64,000 nt of DNA from assembly GCA_040757355.1 (NCBI GenBank), contig JBFLWY010000006.1:1-64000 (forward strand), read 5' to 3'. Below the pieces are notes generated by a model. The model was given only the letters and a program-made list of their open reading frames with translations, did not search any database and was not told the DNA's origin. A program made the translations under genes and the position numbers. Origin of the DNA: DTYU01 sp040757355. Lineage in GTDB: Bacteria > Bacillota > Desulfotomaculia > Desulfotomaculales > Ammonificaceae. Numbering within the stretch: the first letter of the stretch is position 1; each line of letters opens with the position of its first letter. Below, in pieces: positions 45,114 to 53,222 of this stretch.

Positions 45114-45350
45114 TTAAACGGCGATGTCCGGTTGCTGTACTGTTCCGGCAATACCGTCTTCGTTTAGATAAATTCCGAAACGGTTCAACTGGCCTGTAAG
45201 CAGGTTATCAAAGCCCTTGAGGCTAAAGGTTGTATTAAGGTTCCCCAGGTAGATCGCGCCGATCCTTTTTTTTGCCTGTATTATCGGATACGCATAGAAG
45301 AATGGGAATCTATTTATGGCCGTTTTTAAGTAAACCGGCCAGTTCGGTGA
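45114..45350 (-). pseudogene. Remnant of a GAF-like domain gene
   Basis: On the minus strand, frame-shifted from the end of the transglycosylase gene, about 65 codons read FFYAYPIIQAKKRIGAIYLG and continue through FDNLLTGQLNRFGIYL to a TAA at 45114. The wording (external hydrophobic strands, IGAIYLGN, LNRFGIYL) resembles the end of a GAF-type sensor domain. It has no start codon or ribosome site, so I read it as decayed coding sequence. Confidence 0.35.
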
Positions 45351-45873
45351 ATAATTTGCCTTTTTGCTCCTGCTTTTTATAACCGGCGTAGGCCGCTGTT
45401 AAACTGTAGACCAGTTCGATGAAGTCCTGTGTATCCCTGGATAGAGGGGCTTCGGTGGAAATGGTGGCTTCTATACCGTTGAAGTAAGCTGTTAGTGCAA
45501 GGCGGAGATTTCCCCTGCTCCGGTCTAACAGCAGTCGTAAATACCGGGCCCCGCCAAAAACACTTTCTATTGGATCGAAGGGGTCGTGGAGTCTCAGCAT
45601 TCTTGCGATGCCGGGAGTAAGCTGCATTAACCCCAGTTTACCCCCGGGGGAAACGGCATCCGGCTTCAGTCCCGAGAGGGCTTCACTGATCGCTTTAAGC
45701 AATGCCGGCGAGAGGGCGTACTGGTTCCCGGCAGCCCGGAAAACTGCGTTAAGAGAAATGCCGTTTAGCTGCAGTACGGTCCGATTATCACGCATGTTAT
45801 CAATAAAGTCTTTTGGCATAAAGGATCTCGCTGCAACGTCTGGGTTATTCTGCGGCAGTTTTCTGTCGAGCAA
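45310..45873 (-). CDS. Degenerate lytic transglycosylase-like protein
   Basis: The protein has 187 residues. Residues 50-150 align by eye with soluble lytic transglycosylase (SLT) domains: LSPALLKAISEALSGLKPDA, VSPGGKLGLMQLTPGIARML and GGARYLRLLLDR. The catalytic Glu expected just before the SG pair is Leu, and the AYNAG motif reads AYFNG. There is no signal peptide. It is therefore probably not an active muramidase. The TTG start follows AGGGGG at about ten bases. Confidence 0.7.
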   Translation of the reverse strand: MLDRKLPQNNPDVAARSFMPKDFIDNMRDNRTVLQLNGISLNAVFRAAGNQYALSPALLKAISEALSGLKPDAVSPGGKLGLMQLTPGIARMLRLHDPFDPIESVFGGARYLRLLLDRSRGNLRLALTAYFNGIEATISTEAPLSRDTQDFIELVYSLTAAYAGYKKQEQKGKLFTELAGLLKNGHK

Positions 45874-45984
45874 TTGGGTGTTACCCCCTAAAGATGCTGG
45901 CCTATGTTGATTTCTCCGGCTGCCAACAATATCCTTTAGCTTAATTCCTGTTCTTTTGTCGCAACAAGTCGTATGGGAAAATAA

Positions 45985-46022
45985 TGAAAAAAATATAGCC
46001 GCTATTCGCGAACAGCGGCTAC
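45985..46022 (-). terminator. Terminator of the cotJ operon
   Basis: On the minus strand TAGCCGCT and AGCGGCTA form a stem and are followed by TATTTTTTTC. Confidence 0.85.
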
Positions 46023-46046
46023 TTACGGGAATTATTCGACAAAGCC

Positions 46047-46619
46047 TTAAAATATTTTTTTGGAATGCAAGTATCCCTGGACATGGTCAAGCGCTTCCCC
46101 GAACCGCTGGAAATGGACGACTTCCCGCTCACGGAGCCAGCGCAGCGTATCCTTGATTCCAGGATCATCCGTAAGACAGATGAGGTGCTCATAAGTGGCC
46201 CGTGCTTTCTGTTCCGCGGCAAGGTCCTCGTGCAGGTCGGCGACGGGGTCGGCGTGGGCCTGGATGTATGCGGCGGTCCATGGTACGCCGTTGGCATCTG
46301 CGGGAAAAAGTGCTTTATCGTGAAGGGCAAAATGGCTACCGAGGCCCGCACGCTCCAGTTCTTCAGGTGTTGCACCTTGAATCAGCCTGTAGATCATCGT
46401 CCCGACTATTTCCCAGTGAGCCATTTCCTCGGTGCCGATATCGTTTAGAAGCCCCTTTGTACGGGGGGTGGGCATGGTGAACATCTGATTAAGATAACGT
46501 ACAGCAGCCGAGAGTTCCGAATCAGGTCCACCGTATTGTGCTGTCAAGAATTTAGCCATCCTGAGGTCCCGGGAGTAAACGCGCACCGGATATTCGAGCT
46601 TTTTCTCATAAATCCACAT
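46047..46619 (-). CDS. cotJC: Spore coat protein CotJC, manganese catalase family
   Basis: The protein has 190 residues. It begins MWIYEKKLEYPVRVYSRDL and has the di-metal ligands in GLLNDIGTEEMAHWEIVGTM and LAAEQKARATYEHL. This matches CotJC, a spore coat protein of the manganese catalase family. It is the last gene of cotJABC, an indicator that the organism forms endospores. Confidence 0.93.
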   Translation of the reverse strand: MWIYEKKLEYPVRVYSRDLRMAKFLTAQYGGPDSELSAAVRYLNQMFTMPTPRTKGLLNDIGTEEMAHWEIVGTMIYRLIQGATPEELERAGLGSHFALHDKALFPADANGVPWTAAYIQAHADPVADLHEDLAAEQKARATYEHLICLTDDPGIKDTLRWLREREVVHFQRFGEALDHVQGYLHSKKIF

Positions 46620-46625
46620 TCACAC

Positions 46626-46889
46626 CTACCCCCTTTCGTATTCGATTTCCCATGGCCAGGGCTCGTCTATCCACTTCCAGTAACCTTCGACGGTCTCGTG
46701 TCCGTAAGCCGTCAACGGACCGTACTTTGCGGTATATTCTTTTTTTAGATCCATTAACTCGCAGGCAAGACGGTTGTAGTCGCGCAGTGCCGCCTGATCG
46801 TCGGGGTGAGTATCAAGAAACAAGGTCAGTTCTATTGCCGCGAATTCGACCGCCTGGATTCTTTTCAATAATTCGTGTTTTTCGTACAA
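46626..46889 (-). CDS. cotJB: Spore coat protein CotJB
   Basis: This encodes 87 residues starting at TTG 46889 with GGAGG eight bases upstream. KRIQAVEFAAIELTLFLDTH and YGPLTAYG, then WIDEPWPWE, match CotJB over its full length. The open frame to 46958 would overlap cotJA further and is not needed. It lies six bases from cotJC. Confidence 0.9.
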   Translation of the reverse strand: MYEKHELLKRIQAVEFAAIELTLFLDTHPDDQAALRDYNRLACELMDLKKEYTAKYGPLTAYGHETVEGYWKWIDEPWPWEIEYERG

Positions 46890-46906
46890 GTCAATCGCCT
46901 CCTCAC

Positions 46907-47125
46907 CTATCGTCTTTTCCCGTAATAATGCGGGTCGTCCGGGCAGGTGTAAGGACAATATAGTTCCGGCCAGAGGGTACCCTTGTCCAGGGCTTCATCT
47001 AGGGAAAACTGCCTGCCGTATTGCTGGGGCGGTATATAAGCGGTCGATAACCTTAAATCGGGACACGGGTATCCGCTAAATTGGCTTTTTGCTTTTTCAC
47101 CTTTAGGGGTGATCTTAATGTCCAT
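46907..47125 (-). CDS. cotJA: Spore coat protein CotJA
   Basis: The protein has 72 residues. STAYIPPQQYGRQFSLDEALDKGTLWPELY is the CotJA core. It is the first gene of the operon, ATG behind GAGGAGGG. Confidence 0.9.
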   Translation of the reverse strand: MDIKITPKGEKAKSQFSGYPCPDLRLSTAYIPPQQYGRQFSLDEALDKGTLWPELYCPYTCPDDPHYYGKRR

Positions 47126-47168
47126 AGAAAGAATCCCTCCTCAGCGTACCAACCAAGGTTTATCTAAC

Positions 47169-47195
47169 ATTATATTCCTATAATGGGAATAATGT
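47169..47195 (-). promoter_or_regulatory. Dyad upstream of cotJA
   Basis: An imperfect inverted repeat, CATTAT-TCC against GGA-ATAATG with an AT-rich centre, lies about 45 bases before cotJA. It could be part of a promoter or operator for the coat operon. No confident sigma-E or sigma-K box was found. Confidence 0.3.
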
Positions 47196-47267
47196 TCAAA
47201 GGCGAAAAGGATACTGATTGTGACAACCTTCTGCAAAATAATACATAATATGGCTGTTCTGGTTATA

Positions 47268-47297
47268 TTGACAAATTTACTATATATATGGTAGTGT
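47268..47297 (+). promoter_or_regulatory. Promoter of the kinase-like gene
   Basis: TTGACA (47268-47273) stands 18 bases before TAGTGT (47292-47297), with a run of TATATA between. The predicted start near 47304 lies after the first in-frame GTG (47296). That argues for a downstream start codon. Confidence 0.55.
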
Positions 47298-47337
47298 GAA
47301 ACGAGTGTGTGCTTTGAAAAATGGGGGATATGAAAAA

Positions 47338-48126
47338 GTGGTTGATAGACCGGAAAAAGGACATGAACATCTACAACAACCCGCGCAGGGCCTTGGTTTA
47401 CCATCACTCTCATTAAGGGATTATGCCGGCTTGGAAGAACAAAGGGCCGCTCTTGCCGTTTTAGGCCACAATATGCGAACTCTCTTGACAAGCATCATCG
47501 GTTTTTCCGAACTTTTGCTTTTGAAGCATTTAAACGATTACCCGGAAGATACTAAGGAATATCTGAAATACATCCGTGAGGCGGGCTTGAAGCTTGACCG
47601 CCTTTTGGAAGTGGCTGTCGACAGATATATCCAAGTTTTTGTACAGTCGTCAACGAAGGTTACAGTTGAAGAGCTGGTATCAAACTGCAGCAAAAACGTT
47701 AGGGATAAAGCCAGGTCGATGGGAGTGGATTTGGTAGAGGAGGTTTCACCGGAGATAGAGTCGGTTGTAGTTGAAGGTATGTTGCTGGGTGAAACCTTGA
47801 CAGGTCTTCTACTCTTTGCGGTTGCGCGGACTCCGGCGGGGGGTAACGTCGGAATATCAGTTTCCCCATCCGGGGAAGGCGTTCTCTTTACCGTCTGGCA
47901 TACCTTCTTTTCCAAATGGCCGTTATACAATCGAGAGCGGATAAGATCGGTTAACGTGAATCCGGAAACCGACCGGGTCTTAGTGCTGGCGCGCGAGTTC
48001 AGCAAGATCAACGGCGGTCGCTTTTGGGTTGAAGGTACACTTGGAGAATTCAGCAGTTTTTGCTTGTTGTTGCCTAAGGCCGACGAGAAGAAGAAAAAGG
48101 ACTCTAATGACCAGACAGTCTTTTGA
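47338..48126 (+). CDS. Histidine kinase-like protein with degenerate ATPase domain
   Basis: The protein has about 262 residues from the GTG at 47338, which has GGGGGA nine bases upstream. Residues 39-100 are a HisKA dimerisation helix pair with LGHNMRTLLTSIIGFSELLL and candidate phosphoacceptor His44. The C-terminal region has the layout of a HATPase fold, ending GGRFWVEGTLGEFSSFCLLLP. It lacks recognisable N-box Asn and DxGxG residues. There is no sensor or membrane domain. It may be a phosphotransfer protein or a kinase that has lost ATP binding. A receiver-domain remnant lies directly downstream on the other strand. Confidence 0.7.
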   Translation: MVDRPEKGHEHLQQPAQGLGLPSLSLRDYAGLEEQRAALAVLGHNMRTLLTSIIGFSELLLLKHLNDYPEDTKEYLKYIREAGLKLDRLLEVAVDRYIQVFVQSSTKVTVEELVSNCSKNVRDKARSMGVDLVEEVSPEIESVVVEGMLLGETLTGLLLFAVARTPAGGNVGISVSPSGEGVLFTVWHTFFSKWPLYNRERIRSVNVNPETDRVLVLAREFSKINGGRFWVEGTLGEFSSFCLLLPKADEKKKKDSNDQTVF

Positions 48127-48200
48127 TTTCACCGAGGAAACTGTAAATATTGATCGGCTTTGATAAATAGGCTTCACAACCTGATCTGTCAGTTTTTGGT
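48104..48200 (-). pseudogene. Remnant of a response-regulator receiver domain
   Basis: About 30 codons on the minus strand read DRSGCEAYLSKPINIYSFLG, then EIKRLSGH and a TAG at 48104. GCEAYLSKPI is the typical last strand and Lys-Pro turn of a receiver domain. A stop lies just upstream in frame, so only the tail of the gene survives. It partly overlaps the end of the kinase-like gene. Confidence 0.5.
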
Positions 48201-48237
48201 TTTTAAAAACTAAAAACGCTTTTAAATCGCGGCTGAG

Positions 48238-48267
48238 TTGACAGCGGCAGTTCATGACTGGTATAAT
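48238..48267 (+). promoter_or_regulatory. Promoter of hpt-guaA
   Basis: A perfect TTGACA (48238-48243) and perfect TATAAT (48262-48267) are separated by 18 bases. The start site would be near 48274, about 100 bases before hpt. Confidence 0.8.
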
Positions 48268-48371
48268 AGCGCAAGTTTCGAGAAGTTTTTCCCATCGACC
48301 CCGTTGAGTTACTTCATTATTTTTCCAACAATGTGATGTAATTATCGAGTGTTTTGGGGTGATAAGAGCTG

Positions 48372-48917
48372 ATGTACCCAGATATTGAACGGGTTCTCCT
48401 TACGCGCCAGCAAATACAGAAGCGGGTTCAGATTCTGGGAGAAAGAATCTCCGCGGATTATCGCGGGAAGGAATTGCTTACGGTTGGTGTTCTGAAAGGG
48501 TCGGTGGTTTTTTTGGCCGACCTTTTGCGTGTACTGACCGTTCCGGTGGAACTGGATTTTATCGCCGTATCCAGTTACGGTTCTTTAAGCGCTTCAACAG
48601 GAGTGGTGCGGATACTCAAGGATTTGGACAGGACAGTCAGCGGGCGGGAAGTTCTACTGGTAGAAGATATCGTTGATACCGGGTTGACGTTGAAATACAT
48701 TACAGAGCATCTATGGTCCCAGCAGCCGGCAGGCTTCAAAGTCTGCGCGCTTTTGGATAAACCTTCGCGGAGAAAGGTAGAAGTGGGAATAGACTATTTA
48801 GGTTTCTCCATACCGGATGAATTTGTGGTGGGATACGGTTTAGACTACGCCGGACGGTACAGGAATCTACCGGACATCTGTGTTTTGCAGCGCGAGGTTT
48901 ATGAAGGCGGGGAATGA
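48372..48917 (+). CDS. hpt: Hypoxanthine phosphoribosyltransferase
   Basis: The protein has 181 residues. The PRPP loop is REVLLVEDIVDTGLTL, the flexible loop region is SSYGSLSASTG and the purine end is VGYGLDYAGRYRNLP. It salvages hypoxanthine or guanine to IMP or GMP. It is followed at once by guaA, so both feed GMP. The start is ATG 48372 with a GGGGTG site. Confidence 0.95.
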   Translation: MYPDIERVLLTRQQIQKRVQILGERISADYRGKELLTVGVLKGSVVFLADLLRVLTVPVELDFIAVSSYGSLSASTGVVRILKDLDRTVSGREVLLVEDIVDTGLTLKYITEHLWSQQPAGFKVCALLDKPSRRKVEVGIDYLGFSIPDEFVVGYGLDYAGRYRNLPDICVLQREVYEGGE

Positions 48918-48918
48918 C

Positions 48919-50457
48919 TTGCGGGACCCGACAAAAGAACTGATTGTCATTCTTGATTTCGGTGGACAGTATACGCAACTGATCGCCCGGCGCGTGAGGG
49001 AGTGCCGGGTTTACTGTGAAATAGTCCCTTATTTCATGCCGCTCGAGGAGATCCGGGCGCGAAAACCCTACGGCATTATCCTTTCGGGTGGACCTTCAAG
49101 TGTTTACGAAGAGAACGCGCCTTCGTTACCCATAGGAGTTTTTGGGCTGGGCGTTCCTGTGCTGGGGATATGTTACGGCATGCAGTTGATGGCGTACCTT
49201 TTGGGCGGCAAGGTGCTCCGGGCGAGTCACCGGGAGTACGGGAGAACGCACGTCGAAATCACGAACCGTGAAGGCCTTTTTAAAGGGTTGGACAGGAAAA
49301 CATGGTGCTGGATGAGTCACGGTGACCGGGTGGATACGGTTCCAAACGGCTTTATGATATCGGCAAGTACCGATTCAGCCCCCGTTGCTGCAATGGAAGA
49401 TAATATCCGTAAGCTTTACGGAGTTCAATTCCACCCCGAGGTTGTTCACACACCGGAAGGCAAAAAAATCTTGAAGAATTTTCTCTATGATATTTGCGGG
49501 TGCAGCGGCAACTGGACAATGGGTTCTTTTTTAGAGGTGGCGACAGCGGGAGTACGGCAGGCAATCGGTAACGGCCGGGCGGTCTGTGCACTGAGCGGCG
49601 GCGTGGACTCTTCGGTGGCGGCGGTACTGGTTCACCGGGCAATCGGAGACAAACTGACATGTGTTTTTGTAAACCACGGGCTGTTGCGGAAGGGTGAGCC
49701 TGAATCTGTTAGAGAGGCTTTCGAGCGTCTCGGGATCAAGTTGGTATACATAAACGCCAAAGAGCGTTTTTTAAGAAAGCTTGAGGGAGTAGCTGACCCC
49801 GAGGCTAAGCGAAAAATAATCGGCGGAGAGTTCATCCGGGTCTTCGAAGAAGAGGCGAGTAAAAAAGGCGCAGTAGAATTTCTCGTGCAGGGAACACTTT
49901 ACCCGGACGTTATCGAAAGCGGGACGGCCACCGCAGCCCGGATCAAATCGCACCATAACGTAGGCGGGTTGCCCGAAGATATGCGGTTGAAACTGATTGA
50001 ACCGCTCCGGTTGCTTTTCAAGGATGAGGTCCGTGAACTCGGCAGGGAACTAGGCCTGCCGGACGAGATCGTTTGGCGGCAGCCCTTCCCCGGGCCGGGG
50101 CTGGCGGTTCGGATTTTGGGGCCGGTAACGGAAGAGAAGCTCGACATCTTAAGACAAGCCGACGCTGTTGTAACAGCGGAGATTAAAAAGGCCGGACTTG
50201 ACCGCAGCGTCTGGCAGTACTTTGCGGTTCTTCCGGATATCCGCAGCGTAGGTGTGATGGGAGACGCCCGCACTTACGCTCATACCATTATCGTGCGGGC
50301 GGTGGAAAGCCAGGACGGGATGACCGCAGACTGGGCGCGTTTGCCGCACGACTTGCTGGAAACGATAGCCGCCCGGATCGTGCGGGAAGTACCGGAGGTA
50401 AACCGGGTGGTTTACGACATCACCTCTAAACCTCCGGCAACAATTGAGTGGGAGTAA
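48919..50457 (+). CDS. guaA: GMP synthase (glutamine-hydrolysing)
   Basis: This encodes 512 residues, normal for the family. The N-terminal glutaminase has the Cys nucleophile in LGICYGMQLMAYLLGG and its His/Glu in YGVQFHPEVVHT. The ATP pyrophosphatase has VCALSGGVDSSVAAVLV. The C-terminal dimerisation domain ends NRVVYDITSKPPATIEWE. The TTG at 48919 follows GGGGAATGAC right after the hpt stop; an ATG at 48901 is the alternative. Confidence 0.96.
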   Translation: MRDPTKELIVILDFGGQYTQLIARRVRECRVYCEIVPYFMPLEEIRARKPYGIILSGGPSSVYEENAPSLPIGVFGLGVPVLGICYGMQLMAYLLGGKVLRASHREYGRTHVEITNREGLFKGLDRKTWCWMSHGDRVDTVPNGFMISASTDSAPVAAMEDNIRKLYGVQFHPEVVHTPEGKKILKNFLYDICGCSGNWTMGSFLEVATAGVRQAIGNGRAVCALSGGVDSSVAAVLVHRAIGDKLTCVFVNHGLLRKGEPESVREAFERLGIKLVYINAKERFLRKLEGVADPEAKRKIIGGEFIRVFEEEASKKGAVEFLVQGTLYPDVIESGTATAARIKSHHNVGGLPEDMRLKLIEPLRLLFKDEVRELGRELGLPDEIVWRQPFPGPGLAVRILGPVTEEKLDILRQADAVVTAEIKKAGLDRSVWQYFAVLPDIRSVGVMGDARTYAHTIIVRAVESQDGMTADWARLPHDLLETIAARIVREVPEVNRVVYDITSKPPATIEWE

Positions 50458-50462
50458 AGATA

Positions 50463-50491
50463 TTGTCGCGGCTGAATGCGCGGTGTATAAT
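50463..50491 (+). promoter_or_regulatory. Promoter of tRNA-Cys
   Basis: TTGTCG (50463-50468) and TATAAT (50486-50491) are 17 bases apart. The tRNA begins 22 bases after the -10 box. Confidence 0.8.
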
Positions 50492-50512
50492 AGATGAGCA
50501 AGAACCTTTGAC

Positions 50513-50587
50513 GGCGGCATAGCCAAGTGGCAAGGCGACGGTCTGCAAAACCGTTATGCGGCGGTTCGAATCCGCCTGCCGCCTCCA
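50513..50587 (+). tRNA. tRNA-Cys (GCA), integration target
   Basis: The acceptor stem GGCGGCA pairs with TGCCGCC, followed by T and an encoded CCA. The anticodon stem-loop CGGTCTGCAAAACCG has anticodon GCA, and the T arm has GGTTCGAATCC. The tRNA is intact. Its last 53 bases are repeated at 58540-58592, so it holds the left attachment site of the integrative element and the element supplies the 3' part. Confidence 0.97.
50535..50587 (+). repeat. attL: 53-bp direct repeat in tRNA-Cys
   Basis: The segment from GCGACGGTCTGCAAAACC through CCGCCTCCA at the tRNA 3' end is identical to 58540-58592. This is the crossover region of a tyrosine integrase that targets the anticodon-to-3' part of a tRNA. 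The integrase gene begins 160 bases away. Confidence 0.93.
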
Positions 50588-50640
50588 GAACTAAACCACA
50601 AGCGGGTTTGAGCGTTTTTAGGCAGAGCGACGGTGTTACA

Positions 50641-50715
50641 AACCGTTGCCCAAAAAACACCCCTGAAAACGTGAAAACCGTTGCTCATAAAAACCCCGTT
50701 TAACGACAACGGTCT
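50641..50715 (+). promoter_or_regulatory. Left integrase arm-site cluster
   Basis: AACCGTTG occurs at 50641-50648 and 50676-50683 and the inverse CAACGGTCT at 50707-50715. Just before, 50628-50648 (GACGGTGTTACAAACCGTT) imitates the core site GACGGTCTGCAAAACCGTT. Matching sites lie at the right end. These are likely binding sites for the integrase arm domain. Confidence 0.55.
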
Positions 50716-50750
50716 CCAAGATTATGTCAACGAAAGGAGGCCGTTTTCTT

Positions 50751-51704
50751 ATGTCCAGGGTCCTCAAGCTTACCGTTTCCGTTCCTTCCACGTGGGAGAC
50801 CGTCTTAGAAGAATTCCTGCTATGGAAGCAGGCCGAAGGGAAGGCACCCCGGACGTTAAAGGACTACCAAAACCACATAACCGCTTTCTTCAGGGATAAC
50901 CCCGAAGCATGGCGGGACCACAACAGCCTGAAACTCGCCGCCAGGAAACACTTCGCCTCCCTTACCGGCAAGAGTGCCACCACCTACAACCTGCGAAGGG
51001 AATACCTCAAAGCCTTCTTCGGATGGTGTCTTACGGAGGGATACCTGCCGGCTAACCCGGTCGAGGGATTACCTAAGCGGAAGAATGAAGGCAGGCCGCG
51101 AAGCATACCGGAGGACGTTCTCCGTAAGTTCATCAGCCTGCCCGACAAAAGCACTTACACCGGTATTCGGGACACCGCCTTAATTCTCCTGCAAGTGGAT
51201 TCAGGTTTGAGGCCGGGGGAGGCTTTGCTTCTAACGCCGTCCTGCTTCAACCTGAAGATGCTGGAGGTCGAGGTCCCTTCTTACGCCGCTAAGACCAGGG
51301 AAGGCCGCACCGTGGTTATCTCTCCGCAGACCGCGAAGGCCGTTCAACGGCTTCTGTCGGTAAGGCCGCCTGATTGGACGGAGGACGTTCCTGTATTCGC
51401 CTCTCAGGATGGTACCCCGCTAAGCATCAACTCCTGGGGGCACCGGATGGCACAGTACAGCAAGCGGTTAAGGGTCAAGGTTACACCTTACAGCCTACGC
51501 CATACCGCCGCCATAGAAAGCCTTCGTAATGGGGGAAACGTCTTCTACGTCCAGCGGCAGTTAGGCCATGCCAGCCTTGTAATGACCAAGCGGTACGTCC
51601 ACCTGGTGGAAGGTGACTTGCACCGGGAACACAGCAAGGCTTCTCCCGTGGGAAACCTCTTTCCTTCACGCAGCAGGGCAGGGAAGGTGAAGCCGAATGA
51701 TTAA
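50751..51704 (+). CDS. int: Tyrosine recombinase/integrase
   Basis: The protein has 317 residues. The N-terminal SAM-like core-binding domain (about 1-105) begins after a short basic leader. The catalytic domain has Arg154 in DSGLRPGEAL, Arg250 in YSLRHTAA, His in QLGHASL and the nucleophile Tyr282 in TKRYVHL. The box II position often His is Tyr here, which is common. The ATG at 50751 has AAAGGAGG ten bases upstream. It is transcribed away from the tRNA and should drive insertion and, with the small HTH protein, excision. Confidence 0.94.
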   Translation: MSRVLKLTVSVPSTWETVLEEFLLWKQAEGKAPRTLKDYQNHITAFFRDNPEAWRDHNSLKLAARKHFASLTGKSATTYNLRREYLKAFFGWCLTEGYLPANPVEGLPKRKNEGRPRSIPEDVLRKFISLPDKSTYTGIRDTALILLQVDSGLRPGEALLLTPSCFNLKMLEVEVPSYAAKTREGRTVVISPQTAKAVQRLLSVRPPDWTEDVPVFASQDGTPLSINSWGHRMAQYSKRLRVKVTPYSLRHTAAIESLRNGGNVFYVQRQLGHASLVMTKRYVHLVEGDLHREHSKASPVGNLFPSRSRAGKVKPND

Positions 51705-51930
51705 GCCGCCTTCCTTTCCTCCGCTTCCCCGGTGTCCTTATCGGACTTGTCGCTTCAACGGGGGTTGCCTCAGTCCTTCCCTTCGCGGGGTTCTTTCCTA
51801 CGCCGAAAAACGCAGGTATGTCCTGCGTTGTCTGTTCAGAATAGGCACCGAATGGGGTAAGCCTTGCATCCACTACATACCCGCTCATTGGGTGACACAT
51901 TACCCGAAGTGGTTCCGTGAAAGGAGGTGA
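51697..51930 (+). CDS. Small Cys/Trp-rich hypothetical protein
   Basis: An open frame of 77 codons overlaps the integrase stop by eight bases. It contains CPYRTCRFNGGC near the start and YVLRCLFRIGTEWGKPCIHY. The cysteine spacing could bind zinc. No ribosome site is evident beyond coupling to the integrase. It could be real or a chance frame. Confidence 0.35.
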   Translation: MIKPPSFPPLPRCPYRTCRFNGGCLSPSLRGVLSYAEKRRYVLRCLFRIGTEWGKPCIHYIPAHWVTHYPKWFRERR

Positions 51931-52022
51931 TACCGAACCAATGGAAACCAACGCCGTGGAAGACGCCGAAAACGTTTCCTTACGGTGAAACAGCCTTCGC
52001 CTTCGCCTCTATGCCTTTCAAG

Positions 52023-52063
52023 CAAGCCGGACAAGGGGAATTTACCTTCCCGGCTTGTTTCTT
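52023..52063 (+). terminator. Terminator of the integrase transcript
   Basis: CAAGCCGG pairs with CCGGCTTG and is followed by TTTCTTT. It separates the integrase from the converging minus-strand operon. Confidence 0.7.
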
Positions 52064-52118
52064 TCAGTGCGGGGCATCCTGGACGCGTACAGGGGTATTT
52101 AGCTAATATCTTGTATAT

Positions 52119-52637
52119 TTATTCATCCTCATCGGCACCGGGCTTGTCCCCAACAATCTCAGCTTCAATGATTTTCCCATGGCGATACTCATCTGGGAGC
52201 GTCACTTTGATATTCACCTGGGCCGGCTGGTTGGAGGCAGCCTTGTCGTCGTATTTCTGCCGGTTCCGAGCTTTAGCCAGAAACATTAAAAGGGTGTCCG
52301 AGTAGACCAACTCGTGCCCAACCAGTTTCCCGCCCTGGTATATTGGCCGTCTGACACCTTTTACCGCCCGGCGGTACGCTTCGTCGGCAAGGAGGTCAGC
52401 GGATAGCTTTTCGGCTTCTTCGAAGGCTTCAGCGTACTCTGGGTCCGTTTTTAACCAGAAATAATGACTCGTTCTGTCAATATTAGCCGTTTGAGCAGCA
52501 TTTAAAATGGTTCCGGTGACTACAAACGCCACGAGAAACGCACGTTTTTTTTGATGTCGGATACCGTGGAAGAGATCGATTCGGCCAACCATCTCATCCG
52601 TTAAAGCCGGAACTTCCCTGTGTTTATCCTCACCCAT
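52119..52637 (-). CDS. Small terminase-like HTH protein
   Basis: The protein has 172 residues. A helix-turn-helix segment reads LVAFVVTGTILNAAQTANID, then RTSHYFWLKTDPEYAEAFEE. AYRRAVKGVRRPIYQGGKLVG and YSDTLLMFLAKARNRQKYDD follow. This order is typical of phage small-terminase-like (phBC6A51-type) proteins. No large terminase lies beside it. In satellites such a protein would redirect a helper phage's packaging, which is inference here. It is the last gene of the minus-strand operon. Confidence 0.8.
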   Translation of the reverse strand: MGEDKHREVPALTDEMVGRIDLFHGIRHQKKRAFLVAFVVTGTILNAAQTANIDRTSHYFWLKTDPEYAEAFEEAEKLSADLLADEAYRRAVKGVRRPIYQGGKLVGHELVYSDTLLMFLAKARNRQKYDDKAASNQPAQVNIKVTLPDEYRHGKIIEAEIVGDKPGADEDE

Positions 52638-52708
52638 CTATAACACCGCCTTGTTTTGCCCTGTGAAGGGCTTTAAAGTCCGTCGCAATGGCTTTTACCT
52701 GCTGCTGA

Positions 52709-52990
52709 TTAGATACCCTCAAAACTAACGCTCTTGCCGCACTCTATAAGCATAGAAGCCATTTTATGAGTACCCCCTATACGGACGGCACGCTTGCCAA
52801 CCTTAATCCTCACCGCGGTTTTCGGCACTATAAACGTCCATTCCGGCATATCTTCCACTGGTGACAATCCGGACCGCTTCAACTTGTCGGCTACCCGCCT
52901 TGCCGCCGTATAAACCGAAGCGGTGCCTTCCTCCTCGTTGAAGTTGATGATGGTCTCCTGTTCATAGCTTGTAAGCCCCATCGCCTTCAC
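52709..52990 (-). CDS. Conserved phage-type hypothetical protein
   Basis: This encodes about 93 residues with GLTSYEQETIINFNEEEGTASVYTAARRV, wording I know from many clostridial phage genomes (a conserved protein of unknown role). The middle has WTFIVPKTAVRIKVGKRAVRIG. The start may be GTG 52990 or 52996, with GGAGG close upstream. Confidence 0.72.
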   Translation of the reverse strand: MKAMGLTSYEQETIINFNEEEGTASVYTAARRVADKLKRSGLSPVEDMPEWTFIVPKTAVRIKVGKRAVRIGGTHKMASMLIECGKSVSFEGI

Positions 52991-53000
52991 CCTCACCTCC

Positions 53001-53222
53001 TCATGTCAGCCCGGTCCAGCACGGCGGGCCATTGTCCCTGGTCCCCGGTTTCGCCTGCCGGTGATAGTCCTTCTCGTGCCTTCTGTACCGCTTGCCCCGC
53101 CTAACAGCCCGGTCATACAACTCCGGGCACCTACTCAACAGCCAGGCCGCCTCCTGTGTTGTTAGGATAGCGATACAGCCTTTGGAAAGGGGGATTATTA
53201 CTTCTTCGCGATAACGGGGCAT
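53001..53222 (-). CDS. Small hypothetical protein
   Basis: This encodes 73 residues from ATG 53222 behind GGAGG at ten bases. It reads PRYREEVIIPLSKGCIAILTTQEAAWLLSRC, then a basic region RRGKRYRRHEKDYHRQ. Its start overlaps the upstream stop. It could be a nucleic-acid-binding protein because of its charge, but no family is recognised. Confidence 0.6.
   Translation of the reverse strand: MPRYREEVIIPLSKGCIAILTTQEAAWLLSRCPELYDRAVRRGKRYRRHEKDYHRQAKPGTRDNGPPCWTGLT

Noticed and set aside
51943..51990. 15-codon gene after the integrase
   Set aside because: It has an ATG behind a GGAGGTGAT site, but it is very short and ends before a terminator, with no conserved feature to support it.
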